Source: Sequoia sempervirens
Lineage: Eukaryota; Streptophyta; Pinopsida; Cupressales; Cupressaceae
Direction: 5' to 3'
DNA length: 64,000 bases
NCBI GenBank assembly: GCA_007258455.2
Contig: VDFB02000001.1
Coordinates: 16,126,322 to 16,190,321, forward strand
The notes under the pieces are model-generated. The model was not told where the DNA came from. It ran no database searches and was given only the letters and a program-made list of their open reading frames with translations. Numbering within the stretch: the first letter of the stretch is position 1; each line of letters opens with the position of its first letter. This document shows, piece by piece, positions 44,713 to 56,797 of this stretch. The position numbers and the translations under genes are program-made.

Positions 44713-45974
44713 TCATGACTTTGAATTTTTTTTTGGTGTCACCAAGATGCCTGTTTTCCAGGTTTTCATCAGGGTGACAATTTTTTTATATTTTTCATTT
44801 TTTTTTATTTTTGATATTTTAGGATGACCTTGATGCCTTAAGTGACCATTGATTGTTTTGAAGCTATTGACAGTGCTGATGTAGAGAATGATGCCATGAT
44901 ATGCCAATAATGGCCTTGATAAAGGAGTCGTCTTGTCAGGATCCTAGCGCTTGCATACAATTGATTGATGTCATTGTGATCCTTTCTAATACTAGAGTTG
45001 ACTTTATCAGAATATGTACATCGCGGTAGAGTGCCATGAGAGTCCTTGTGGTAAAGAGTTACTGCCATGATGTGTCGGATTTGTGACATGGGATTTTTGG
45101 ACTTTAGACGAGATGTAGGGTTATGACAGATGATGGTAGACGTGGAAAAGTTGTTTGGATGTTTAGATGAATCACATTTTATTTTCCAAACTTGGTATGG
45201 TGGCTGATAAATTTCGGAGGGATGGCATTTGGAACCAACACCTTTAGATGCCTTACTTGATGACCATTTTGAAGGAGGTGGACATGTGTTATATGTGGGA
45301 GTCCTCTTGTATTGTGGCTCCACATTGTGATTGAATTTTTCTTTTGACATATTTTCTTTGCTTGATCCACTTGTCTTTGGGATCCATTTTAATTTCATTT
45401 TTCCACTTGTCTTTTTGTTTGATTCAATGGCCTTTGACATTTGATTTTGATCTTTTTATTTGTATGACTTTTGTCTTTGTTGGTTCCAAAGGGAAGGTTT
45501 AAGATGTTGAGAATGACGGTTTATGGTGTGGGTGGAAGGGGTGATGGAAACAACCTTATGAAAAGGATTTCTCATGGACTCTATTTTGATGTTTGTATCT
45601 AACAAGGTTTCCCCTAGTATCGAAGAGGTTCCACTGAAATCATTTGATTTTCTAACCAAAGAATAGCCAAGACCTTGATGTCTATAATTTTCCTAAAGTT
45701 GTATTTGTTCTTGAATGCCTTGCTCATGTATGCCTAGTCCTTTTCCTTGACAATGCATGCTTTGAAAGATTCTATTTACGATGGGGTATTTGTTGTTTTG
45801 AAAGCAAGATGCTAACCCATCATGATGTATGTGGACACTCTTACTTGGAATATTTTTGTCTACGAGGAAGCCTGCTCTGACAAAGATAGACGACCCTAGT
45901 TGATAAAGTGTCTTAGCTTCATTGTCATGTTGGACATATTTATGACTGATATCTTTGGTCTGATCTTGTGACAT
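44713..45974 (-). pseudogene. Downstream part of the element's coding region, broken
   Basis: Three successive minus-strand open blocks (45974-45693, 93 codons; 45659-45456, 67 codons; 45440-44838, 200 codons) follow the repeat ORF. They are rich in Lys, Ser, His and Thr (for example KKTSGKMKLKWIPKTSGSSK, CPPPSKWSSSK) with no recognised domain. Their position and strand suggest they once formed one reading frame with 45987-47280. Confidence 0.4.
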
Positions 45975-45986
45975 GTCAGGTTTAGA

Positions 45987-47280
45987 TTATTCTATTGGTG
46001 CTTTCAAGTCAATGTCGAAGCCATCATTATGGTCAGTGTCATAGAGTCCAGTAAATTCAGCTATAGCTTGATCATTTTCAAATATGTCCATAATAGAAGA
46101 CTCTTGTTCTTGAGGAATATCATCTATGTGTGTCATGGAGGCAAGTGTCTCATTTTGGAAAGTGTCAATAGTTGAGGCCTGTATAGGATTGGCAAGTGTT
46201 TGATCATGAATGGCGTAAAGGTCAAGGAGTTGATCTTTTTGGATTTCTTGGTCAATGGTAGGGTCTTGGTCAAAGATGGGGTTGTCATGGATGATATAAT
46301 TGGAAATAGAATTGTTGTTAAGGATAGGTGTGTTTTGGATGTCATGATTGTCTTGAAGGACTTCTTGAATGGACTTTAAGATAGGATCATGGGATGGGCT
46401 ACCTTGTTCTTGACATGAGGGTGACATTATAAGGTCATGCTTTGGGCTTTCATTGACATGTATCCTCAAGTTTAGACAATGGGATGTTCCTTTGAGTAAT
46501 GACAAAATTTCCATGACTAGATGTGGCTTGTGAGGGGGTGACTTGAAAAGGATTAATGAATGAAGGACTAGGATAGGACATGGAGACTTGGACTGGACTA
46601 GTATGTGAAGGACTAGGATATGACATGGAGACTTGGACTGGACTAGTGTGTGAAGGACTAGGATAGGACATGGAGACTTGGACTGGACTAGTATGTGAAG
46701 GACTAGGATATGACATGGGGACTTGGACTGGACTAGTATGTGAAGGACTAGGATAGGACATGGGGACTTGGACTGGACTAGTGTGTGAAGGACTGGGATA
46801 GGACATGGAGACTTGGACTGGATTGGTGTAAGGTTGACTAAAATGGGATGTGGAGACTTGGACCGGATCAATATGGTATGATGTGGGGATATGACATGAG
46901 TTGGTAGATGGTTGATAAGGCATGTAGAATTGGACAAGATTGATAGGTGAAGGATTAGCGTATGACGTGGAGACTTGAAATGGACTAGTGGATAGTTGGT
47001 TTCCATTGTCAAAGTTAGGATAAGGGTGATTAATGGATGTTTGTTGTGGACTAATGCCATGGATGGTGTTAAGTGACTTTTGGTAGTGAGGATAGACAAA
47101 TGGAGGACCAGGACTCATGGATTGTTGGTACGAAGGGCATTGATTTTTGGTTTTGAGGAATTGTCTCTTAAAGTTGAAGGCTTGTTGGTATTGACCTCTA
47201 TAGAGTAACTGGTATTCAACTTTACTGCTAGCAAGCCTATCAATATTTTGTTGAAGGGAAGACAAGGTGGTGGATGTCAT
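45987..47280 (-). CDS. Repeat-containing ORF of the pol-less element (two overlapping frames)
   Basis: Frame 1 (47280-46450, 276 codons) starts MTSTTLSSLQQNIDRL and holds a 15-residue tandem repeat (VSMSYPSPSHTSPVQ, five to six copies at about 46840-46560). Frame 2 (47099-45987, 370 codons) overlaps it and ends in an acidic region (PQEQESSIMDIFENDQAIAE). Frame 1's start is conserved in the second copy at 3415. The DNA repeat is 45 bp, a multiple of three, which keeps both frames open. The natural protein was probably frame 1 followed by a shift into frame 2 near 46460. No known domain. The Pro/Ser/Tyr repeat looks disordered. It is not gag-like as far as I can see. Confidence 0.5.
46560..46850 (-). 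repeat. 45-bp coding minisatellite
   Basis: GACTTGGACTGGACTAGT and GAAGGACTAGGATA alternate with a 45 bp period, five to six copies, with changes mainly at TATG/TGTG and GACATGGAG/GGG. Confidence 0.92.
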
Positions 47281-49813
47281 GATGTTAAATGCAGAGTGAT
47301 AATGACATTTGTCTAAGGGAAATGACTAATGCAAGGTGATAAAATTTTCAAGAAATGATGCCAAATGCCAAGGTGACAATGAAGACTAATATGAAAATGT
47401 TGACTAAGGAAAATGACCAATGCAAAGTCTAGATGCCAAATGAGGACTATGATGCAAAGTCTAGGTGCAAAATGAGCACTAAGATGGACAATATTTGGAG
47501 AAATGTTTTCCTAACCACTCAAAGCTTGACTTATGTCTTAATTTAGGTTATCAAAGGACTTGCCAAGGGCACTAAATGACAAGGTCGAAATGACGAGTGA
47601 GCCTTCCTAACTAGACTATTGAGTTGGAGGTTCTCTCAAAAATGACAATGACCAAAAAGAGGAATAATGACTAAGTCCCAGGATAACCTAGTTTTGAAAC
47701 AATGGTTTTGCAAAGTATGGTGAGTTAGCCTAATCCAAAGTCTTTCAAGATGAGACCTAAAGACAAGTTTATGTTGGAAATGATGATTATGACACCTAGG
47801 GAATGCGACTAAGATTTGAAAAATTAAACCTATGGTTAAGATGCAATCTAGTGAATGCAAATGATGGATGTTTTGAGTAATTTCAAAGCTGATTTCTAAC
47901 AAAGACCTCTTAGAAAAAAGTGCTTGACAATAGACTGAGATTGTTTTTTTTTATGTTTTGTTGAAAATTCTAAGTTGTCTAAGGTCGATTGTTTGTGTCC
48001 AGATTTGTGAATGTTCTGTATATTGTTTGAAAATCCATAAAACACTTGACAAGCACAATGTTTTGGTGTAAGAAAACGCACATGAGACAATCATGATCCT
48101 AATAGGCCAATAGGCCAAGGGTTTGTATACTTGATATAGCCCACCGATATACCCCGGATTGGTGCTAAACACCTTTCCTTCTCAAGAGCAGATAACTTAG
48201 AAGTTTGGTGGCACTAGCTCACCTCCACAGCTCATTAACGTCATTCAGGCACACCAACTTTAGATTCTTGGGTAGTCACTTCCCAATAATTTCTATCTCT
48301 ACTCAAGGGGATCAGTAGTGAGTGTCTTTGGGCATGATACTATACCCTGCACTATATCAAGCAACGACTGAAAAATGGTTGGCCTCTAAAACAATAGGTG
48401 TTTAGTAAGGGCATTCCATTTGTAGGGCATGATCCATGTGACGAGATTCCCCTTTTGGATCCATCTCATCAGAACCATATGCGTGATTCTTGGGATTTCC
48501 CCAAGAATCCACTTTTATATAGTGGCTGGAAGTCCCTCGGGTTTAGGGTGCTACCGATTTGAGTCATCCTGGGGTGAGTACTTTTTCCCACCAGAACATG
48601 CCCATGTTCTAGAGTCAGTAACCATTTCTCTTACACCCAAGATAGTACGGATGCACAAGGGGAGAGGATACTTCGATATACCAAATCGTGAGGGTAATAA
48701 CACAAATGTGCTTTCACACCAAACACAGTAGACACTTGTTAATTTTAATCCAAGTGAAAGATTTGCTACACTACCAGACAATCAGTTTCAAAAATTTAAC
48801 TAGGGTCTTCAACATGATTTCTACAAAAAGATTCATTAGTATTTTGATAATGATCTTCGACTATTGATCTGCAAAAACTTCGTTAACTCCTCAAGACACA
48901 TAGAAAATAGAAGATTAGCGAAAATAAAATCATGAAAGAAGGTTGTAAATTGAAAATATAAACCTAAAAAATTTACCAATCAGGTGCGTCATTTTTTTCC
49001 ACTTGATCCAATGTGTCCTTTGAAGTGTTTATTTTCTGTACATGCACAAAACCAACAACAAAGCCAAAACCCTAACAAGATAATTGATCACTACTATTAG
49101 AGGGTTAGCTAGTCAAGACAAATCTGATTTTTGGAAATGTTTTTGATAATAAAATTAAAAATATAGAGAATACTTCCTATCTAAAAATTCAAGAGCTTTC
49201 TAAAAATGTAAAGAAATCTAAAAAATTTGCTATTTTGCACCTGAAATTATTTTTTTATGAAAAAAAATTAAAAAATTATAAAAAATACAAACCATCTCTA
49301 AAAATTCTGATTTTTGGATTGGAGGTGTTTGATGTTATCCCAAATCTACAAAATTTTTTTTGTGAGTAGATCTACAACCGTTTGTGAGATATAAGAAAAT
49401 ATTTTTGAACCCCCAATTTTAAAAGATCTGTTGTTTGACTAATAATTGTGCATCCAAATTTAAAACATAAAGAACAAACCCATGTTAAAATTTAGATAGA
49501 TTTCTAGAAATGTAAACATATCTAAAAAATTTGATAATTTTCTCTCGAAATTGATTTTTCATGAAAATAGCAAAAAAATTATAAAAAATTAAGAACAGAT
49601 AAAAAAAATATGATTTTTGGAATGAAAGCTCTTGATGTTGTCCCCAAGCTATAGAAATTTTTTGTGAGGAAATACGTAGCTGTTTGAAAGTTATGGTCGA
49701 ATCTTTGGAAACTATGGCTTTATCCAAAATGATGCAAAACCTGCAACAAAAAGCAAACAAAACCTGCAACAAAAAGAATCCAACTCCAAAAATTGCTCAA
49801 AATTTGTCCAAAT
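47281..49813 (-). other. Leader of the pol-less element
   Basis: About 2.5 kb between the primer site and the ORF has no long frame on the element strand. An antisense 100-codon open frame (48429-48731 plus) is kept in the copy at 1965-2267 with three residue changes, but this can follow from overall identity. A TATA-like box is at 48512-48521 (minus). Confidence 0.55.
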
Positions 49814-49828
49814 ACGTCGGGTTCACCA
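49814..49828 (-). promoter_or_regulatory. Primer binding site complementary to tRNA-Trp
   Basis: On the minus strand TGGTGAACCCGACGT lies one base after the LTR. It is complementary to ACGTCGGGTTCACCA, which I know as the 3' end of plant cytosolic tRNA-Trp. A 15-base match including the CCA complement is strong. Confidence 0.8.
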
Positions 49829-49829
49829 A

Positions 49830-51279
49830 TGTATCTAAGGGTAAATTTCAAGTTAGTTTATTAAATATCAATAAAGTACATGAAACCCAAAGAACCTATC
49901 AAGAACAATGAAAACTAAAAATAAGAACAACTATACTTGTCGTTCGTAAGAGTTTCCATGATTCACCTTGATAGTACCTTCTAACTTGTTGATGGTTGCC
50001 CTCAGATTAAATGTGTGAGCAATTTAAAAATAAATACTAAGTCCTACACAAGCTTTTAAGGATTTAAATATAATATTATGCCTATGCCTATGACAATATG
50101 ACTCTAAAATGAAAAATAACTCTAATATTAATGCGTCAGAATAACGAAGTTCCTCTTTGTCTAATCTCAAAATGTGAGCAAAATAGCATTTTATAAAAAA
50201 TGCAATTTTGATGGGACGGACGAGATCGACTATTGACGAAAGCCTAAAATAAGAGGACAAGATTTAATGTGACAATGGTTAGGGAAAAATCATTAAATGA
50301 GTGGTCGAGATGTCATTTGAGAAAATCAAATCGGTGGTGGAGAATGGATGAGATAATTAATTAGAAAAATAAATATTTTCAAAAATCAAGAAGATAAAGA
50401 CTGCCTGATTCATGAGATTCAAAAAATTAAAAAGATAAGAGTTGAATTGAAGATCAGATTTGAAAAATCAATAATTTGCTCAATTACTTGATTTTTGGAA
50501 GAAAGTTACAATTTTGAATTAAATTAATTCAAAATATGGATTTTGTGAGATAATAAATAATCGATTTTCAGATTATTTACTAAAATGAACTGTCAGTTAA
50601 GAATGTGATACCATTTTAAATAATTTCATTTATTTAAAATGAGGGAAATGTTAATTTTGACAATTAAATAATTAAAGATAATTATTTAATTTAGAAGATA
50701 TGATTAATAATTAAATAAATTAATGAATTCATTTTTTTTTTATTAGACTGCAAAAATCAGGTAGCACGACCCTCTATGAATTGCAGTGTGCTTGGTAAAC
50801 TTTTTAACGTGACCGGCGGTGCTGGCGTGACACGCCCTTCGATACCACATGGGTGGGTGATACTAGACCTCGTGACCAACCTCCTGCAATAGGAAAGATT
50901 TAGCCAACCGAGCTAGGGCCCCAACCCAAATTAATAAATTCATTTAATTATGAGAATTAGTGACATATTAAATAAATAAATGAAATTCATTTATTTAATA
51001 ATCAGGAAGAAATAAATGAAGAAAGGTAATTTAAATAAATTAAGAAATTTATTTAATTAGGGGAAGACTTAGACAATTAATGACGTATTTAATAAATAAA
51101 TAAAATTTATTTATTTAATAATCATGAAGAATAAAAGGACATGAATTAATTAAACAATTATGACTTATTTAATTAATAGTCGAATGTGGACCAAAGACAT
51201 AATTAAATGTCATAATTATGCTAGGACGAAAGTGGTAAAAATAGAGCTTGCAGGCCTAGGTCATTTTTAAGTGTCTACA
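49830..51279 (-). repeat. 5' LTR of the pol-less element, with SINE insertion
   Basis: On the minus strand it runs TGTAGACA...GATACA. It is 1450 bp, or about 1239 bp without the SINE and its duplicated target. It is otherwise colinear with 40314-41503. Confidence 0.9.
50735..50927 (-). mobile_element. tRNA-derived SINE (~193 bp) in the LTR
   Basis: It is absent from the other LTR. It is flanked by 18 bp duplications (50717-50734 and 50928-50945; 17 of 18 identical). On the minus strand it begins TGGGTTGGGGCCCTAGCTCGG, has an A box TAGCTCGGTTGG (50904-50915) and a B-box-like GGTCTAGTATC (50859-50869), and ends in TAATAAAAAAAAA. These are the marks of an RNA polymerase III SINE copied by LINE machinery. 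Confidence 0.9.
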
Positions 51280-51284
51280 GTCTC

Positions 51285-53004
51285 CTTTTGACAAGTACTT
51301 GGTTCTTATAAGGACCAAAAATGTACCACCATCTTGTCATGCTACAAAGTATCTTGAAGAGATTATAATCTCAAATTTTATTTCTTAAATAATTTTTCCA
51401 TGTATTCTATACATGTTAAAAAAATTCCCACCCTAGAGTACCAAGGAAGCTTAATATGAGAAATTCCATGTGAAATGTGGTTAAATTGTTTTGACTTTTA
51501 GTATGTTGTCTCCTTTTATATTTTCCTTTTGTATTATGTGGTGGGTTTTCATCATTTGAAATATCTTGAGTCGATTTTTTTTTAACTTTTCTTAAGTTTT
51601 GGATCCTCTCACATCTAATATCTTTCCAGATCTTACTTCTATTTCATCCCAAACCCATTCTTCCATAGCATATTCATTATTGATGTTCTAATTATTGATA
51701 TCAAGTATGATTTATCCTCTTGAGTTAGCCTCATGCATGGTGTCTTAGACTACTATTCTTAAAGAATGTAGTGCTTTCAATTCTTCTTCTCCATTTTTTT
51801 CTTATGTTATCTTCTTTATGTATGCCTTACTCATATCAATGTATAGGGGTATATGTATTAAATATTTTGTCAAAGAATGAGATTTATTCTTTATAGGAGT
51901 TAATTTTACCATTATAGTTTACAAACCATTCTAAATTTAGTAAAATGTTGAAGGTATTAAAGAGTTCCTTCATCTCTATTACTTCAACGTCTACTTTTTT
52001 CTTGATTCCCATTAAATTAACTTCTATCTTTCTCCAAGTTCCAACCATACAAATGGTAGTACCATCCACAATATCAATGTTAAATGGGTATCATAGACTA
52101 TTGGATTCCTAAATTCTTCTCAAACTCTTTTAGGTATAAATTATTTTGAGGTCAAATATTATTTCTTAAAATGTTTGTTGTTTAGTTTAAGTTTTACTAT
52201 AATTTGTTTCTTCTTCCATCTTCATGAGCTTGAATAATGTGTACTTGATCGAATTTCTCTATCAGGTCCTCAAAAAAAATTGGAGCAATATCCACTTGAG
52301 ATAAAGAAGGAAAGTGCTACAAAGTAAACCTACTAGTTATTGTGATCACTATGGGAAAGTTGCTTAATTACCTGCACTAACAGGAAATTTAGTTTGTTGG
52401 ATCAAGAAGCTTTGTTCAATATTAATGTTAAGATGTTAATATTGATGTACACATTCTAATTCTTGTTCTCAAACCATCTTTATTTCCAAAGGTTTGGTTG
52501 AAACTTTTGGCCTAAATTATTATTAGCGCCCCAAGTTAAATTGGTTTGGTTGAATCAAATAATAAGCTAATATTCTAGTTAGTAAGAAACACAAAATGAA
52601 ACTTAGTGATAACACTAATGATTATGGCCTTCTTATATGATCCTACTTAATAACCCTTTAAGACAATCAAATTCCCTATTATTGTCTATGAAATATTTAT
52701 GGTATTCCTTAAACACAAGCTGATAATTCAATTTTAAACATGAGAATGGAGAGGAAAATAACCCTTAATTATCTCTCTAAAAGAAATACAACATAAAGGA
52801 GATGATTCTAATAGTAAACATATGTTCATATATTCATTTAATAGAGACAAGAATCAAAATAAACGTGACATATGTACAACATGAAAATTGTTTGTATTAC
52901 TTAAAACAAGTGTTGTCTGAAATATAAATAGATTTTACTTAAATTTTCATTCTAATTTTTGAAGTGTTTAGATACTTTGCTTTAAATTTTTTGAATAGGA
53001 TATG
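51285..53004. other. No gene seen
   Basis: AT-rich DNA with only short frames; no repeat partner found in the window. Confidence 0.5.
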
Positions 53005-53620
53005 GGCGTCCATCATATTATAAAGGATAGAGGAAATTTGTGCATTTTCCCTAGTAGAAATGTATGTGAAATGTGGAAGAATCGACAAGGTAAGTGAATT
53101 GTTGAAGGATATGCACAAAATGGATTTTTTGAAAAGGGTTTAGAAACTTTCAAGAAAATGCAATTGGTAGGTGTAAATCCAAATTTCACAACCTTTGCAG
53201 ACATCCTCCTTGCCTGTGCCAAAATGGGAGCTTTGGAACATGGTATGGACATCCATCAAAGCATAAAAGATAGAACAATGGTTGTAGGTTATGTAGAAAA
53301 TAGGTTTGTTGAAAAGGCTTTAGAAACTTTCAAGCAAATGCAATTGGCATCTATAAAGCTAAATTCCACAACCTTCACCCTGCCTATGCCAAAATGGGAG
53401 CTTTGGAATAGGGTATGGATGTGTGTGAAATGTGGAAGCATTGACAAGGTGAATGAACCATTTGACTGATAACCGAGCAAGAGATTTGGTCTCATGGAAT
53501 GCCATGATTAAAGAATATGCACAAAATGGATTTGCTGAATTTAGGGTTTAGAAACTTTCAAGTAAATACAATTCACTGCAGCCATGTATGCAAAATGTGG
53601 AAGCATAAAAATGACCTGAA
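53005..53620 (+). pseudogene. PPR-repeat protein fragment
   Basis: Open blocks give GYAQNGFFEKGLETFKKMQL, NFTTFADILLACAKMGALEHG, MDIHQSIKDR, then a second cycle KALETFKQMQLASIK and KWELWNRVWMCVKCGSIDK, later CTKWIC and AMYAKCGSIK. This is the PLS-type pentatricopeptide pattern of plant organelle RNA-editing factors. Stops at 53467-53472 and frameshifts near 53095, 53380 and 53545 make it a pseudogene. The duplication of near-identical repeat cycles (53110-53240, 53280-53420) is notable. Confidence 0.8.
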
Positions 53621-53794
53621 AGTTACACTAGGTTGGATGGTGATCCACTGTGGAGGATGTAGCACTAGAGGGTGATGCACTGTCGCTCAAGGTGGTGAGT
53701 TCACTAGGAGGTTCACCCAGGAGTTCGCCACTACATATGCACATGAAAATGATTGTTGAAACTGACAATAACAATCATTTTCTTTAAAAAGACC

Positions 53795-54060
53795 TAATTT
53801 GGGGGTTTGAGTGAGCCCCTTTTCATTCAAACCCCTTTTTTTATTATTAAAAAAATGTATTTCATAGGTTCGAGCGAACTATGGGGTTCACTCAAACCAT
53901 ATGGTTTGATCGAATACATTTAAGGTTTCACTAGAACCAATCAGTTCAAGCGAACCCCTTAAATTTGTTCAAGCGCCCAAAATGCATTTTTACTTCCTCC
54001 ATAAAATTGTAAACCACTTATGTGGCCCTACCCCTCTTTTTCCATGGCTTGTCCCTCTTA
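53795..54060. repeat. Repeat R1, diverged fragment
   Basis: Contains GGTTCGAGCGAACT, GGTTCAAGCGAACC and AAATTGTAAACCACTTATGTGGC, all with counterparts in 38400-38680. It joins the end of the PPR fragment. Confidence 0.6.
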
Positions 54061-54640
54061 GTTCTCAATTACTCAAGACTCACACACCTGCAACAATTCT
54101 CTTGAGACTCTCATACAAATCTACTAGTTCACACACCCTTTTATGTGGAAACTACCTCATGATCAATGATTTGTTCACACAATTCCACCCTCAAGTCTTG
54201 GTGTAGACTCCCTCATGTTTGGTGGTCTGTCCACATGCTTAGGATCATGGGCCCTAAAACCATTTGGTGGAGATGGAAAATTACACCCTTCTAATCTCAC
54301 AACTAAACAATAACTTTAATTTAACAATTCCATTTTTCAATTAAAGATTAATGCAAAAAAACTTGAATCGAAAGAAAATCCAATGACAATCTAATAATAT
54401 CTAATTTCATAGTATATTAATAATAGAATGTTTACAATTTACATGTTTAGTTTTTAATTCCCTATCTTCTCACATTCCACGCAATCTGCAAATTTGCATA
54501 TGGTATGCTCCTATCTAGCTTCACTCAGATGATGTGCAACTGGCTTTAATTCTCTGCTTAAAATTTATTCTTTTCTTCCCATGCTAGGATTTTCTATACA
54601 TACACTCTGCATCTCTACCAACACCCCCTTCCTAGTCACA

Positions 54641-55325
54641 ACTCAAGCTTCTCTAATCTAAGATTTTCAAATTTGATTTCTAAATGCATGCACAACCCTT
54701 CCTATTTTATGTACCCAAGACAACTCAATCTACAACTCATCATAATTACGTGGCTTGTCTTTCTCTAAAATTTTCTTCCCATGTTATCAGCTGTCCACAT
54801 TCACATGGTAGCAATAATTTATTTTATATGATTTATTTACCATTTCTCACTATGTTGCTTTGTTTGGTCATTTACTTGGCACCTCTTTCATAACACCAAT
54901 CTCTCTCCACTTTGTGCTATGCCTCCATACATTATTTACCTTCACTTGTAGTCATCTGTCTTCCTAAATTCCATGCTTTGTCTTCCCCAATGCTTAGCAA
55001 CTGGTGCCAATTTCTATTTCCTTCATCTTTTAGATTACCTCATTCTCCTTATGAGGTGTGAACCATAATTCATAGTCCTAACTACAAATTCCTTTGACAA
55101 TTACTTCCTAAGCCCCTTCTCAAAACTTTTCTCCACATCCCCTCTTTGTGATTTTCCCACGCAACCTTCCTTTCACTTGACAGATCTATAATTATTGCAT
55201 TTCTTCTAATATGGCACAATGGTCCTTATGATAATAAGGTTTCCTTCACACTTTGAATCTTGGTGTGGATCTTTCTTCTCACCTTGGTGTGACCCCTCCA
55301 CTCACAAATTTGCATTTTATTAATA
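54641..55325 (-). repeat. Dispersed repeat R2, copy 2
   Basis: Same orientation and order as 29894-30570, about 24.75 kb away, with similar length. The minus-strand peptide words (RTMNYGS, RKTDDYK) are kept between stops. Confidence 0.75.
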
Positions 55326-56230
55326 ATCGATAGGCTATATATTGTGGGCATATCCCATTGGAATTGTGCATGCTGAAAAATTATTTTTGAATAGTTTGCA
55401 CTCCTGAATACAAATTTTGACTCCTAGTTTGTTTCACATCAACTAGGCCCACATTGATTTGATATGATTTAGTTTCATCCTTATCTCTTCTACAATGCAA
55501 TCTAATCTAATCACTACAATCTTATCTTAATAGCACTACCATTTCAAATTGGATTTCTCATATAATACCCATATGTCTTAATAGTCTTCATGATTAACCA
55601 TCCATTGCATGCAATAACCTGAAGACTACCCATTATATAGGAAGATTGGTTTTTTTTCTCATTTTTATTAAATTTCTACTATGGTGTAAGGTTTTGTAAT
55701 AGTTTTTCTATGAATCCTTTTATTTTTCCTCATTGGCATGGTTGATAGCACACCAAAATTTGCACAGAATCTTAAAGAAAGTTACTTGCCATGCTGAGTC
55801 TTTTCTTTTTAAGAATCTATACACGATGGGTTTATTTTTGTTGTGTTTTATTTCATTCTAGAAAAATTTTGTTGTTAGAAAAACATCTTGGTATTGAAGA
55901 GGAAATATTTCCAGATTTTTGGGGCTTATTTCATTAGATTACCTTTTCTTTGTTGTGGTTTTAGAGTTTTTTGCTTCTCCTCTTCGCTTCTAATTCTTTT
56001 GAGGTTTTTAATTCTTCCCAATCTTTTATGGGTAAGTATTCAATCACTTTTTTGTATTACTGCAAGGAAAGGATTAGGATATGTATTTTCTTGTGGGTTG
56101 GGCTATTTTTAAATGTGGAATGAGGTTTTATAGTGGCTCTTTAGTTAATTTCTTACAATTTCAATTGAATTTTCACTGTAATATAAAATCAAATTCCTCT
56201 ACTTTTAATTCCTTGTTGGGAATTCATGAA
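55326..56230. other. No gene seen
   Basis: AT-rich sequence with short frames (55888-56296) of no recognisable family. Confidence 0.45.
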
Positions 56231-56465
56231 ATTCTCCACTATGGAACATTGTGCCTATATGGTAGACCTTCTTGGCTAAGCTGGCCACCTAAATGAAGTA
56301 TACAAATTCATCAATAAGATGCAATTGAAACCTGATGCCTACATCTGGGGAGGATTTCTCTATTATTGCAAAGTACATAGAAATGTAAAGCTAAGAGAAT
56401 GTGTTTTCCAACACATTCTTCTATTAGATTCCTCTAGAGTATGGAAAAAATTGGAAAGTAACAAC
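56231..56465 (+). pseudogene. C-terminal PPR (E-domain side) fragment
   Basis: Across two frames it reads HYG..CMVD-like pieces followed by HLNEVYKFINKMQLKPDAYI-type sequence and WGGFLYYCKVHRNVKL. The order HY.CMVDLLGRAG..EA..FI..M...PDA..WG.LL.AC..H.N matches the end of PLS-class PPR proteins. Frameshift near 56275 and stop after LLLDSS. It may be the distal part of the gene whose repeats are at 53 kb. Confidence 0.7.
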
Positions 56466-56536
56466 CAAGAGAGATGCATATAGCTATAATGTCATTTTTT
56501 TGGAGTTGCTAACAAGTAAAGAACCTACAAGGTATA

Positions 56537-56797
56537 GAGTTCAAAGAAGCAGAAGGTGGCAATCTTGTTGGATGGGTGTCACATATGACCAAGATGGGTC
56601 TTGTAGAAGAGACCCTAGATCCCTTCATTTCTAATGGATCCTGGAAGTCTCAAATGGTACAAGTGTTGCACATAGCAAGATTGTGCACATCTGAAAATCC
56701 AAGGAAGCACCCATTCATGCTTGAAGTTGTCAAGATTTTGAAGGAAATTGAGCAACTTGATCAAAGATTTAGCATGGATGAAGGTGTCACTTCTTAA
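56537..56797 (+). pseudogene. C-terminal tail of an LRR receptor-like kinase
   Basis: The frame reads KEAEGGNLVGWVSHMTKMG, then ETLDPFISNGSWKSQMVQVL, HIARLCTSENPRKHPFMLEVVKILKEIE and ends at a stop at 56797. GGNLVGWV...M and ARLCTS..P.KRP.M.EVV..L are subdomains X-XI of plant LRR-RLK kinase domains; the usual RP(T/S)M is HPFM here. No upstream catalytic part is nearby, so it is a fragment. Confidence 0.75.

Larger units (their letters stand above)
40314..51279 (-). mobile_element. Complete pol-less LTR retrotransposon (LARD type), ~11 kb
   Basis: Two LTRs flank a ~8.3 kb interior. 5 bp flanks are GTCTT (40309-40313) and GTCTC (51280-51284). On the minus strand the order is 5' LTR (51279-49830), primer site (49828-49814), long leader, repeat ORF (47280 on), further broken ORFs to about 44.7 kb, tandem arrays, polypurine tract (41520-41504) and 3' LTR (41503-40314). 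No gag core, protease, RT or integrase is found, so it would depend on proteins from an autonomous partner. The LTRs are similar apart from a SINE and a ~35 bp indel near 40635, so the insertion is not very old. Confidence 0.85.

Noticed and set aside
50859..50927. A and B boxes considered as a tRNA gene
   Set aside because: No cloverleaf or anticodon arm forms; poly-A tail and target duplication identify a SINE.
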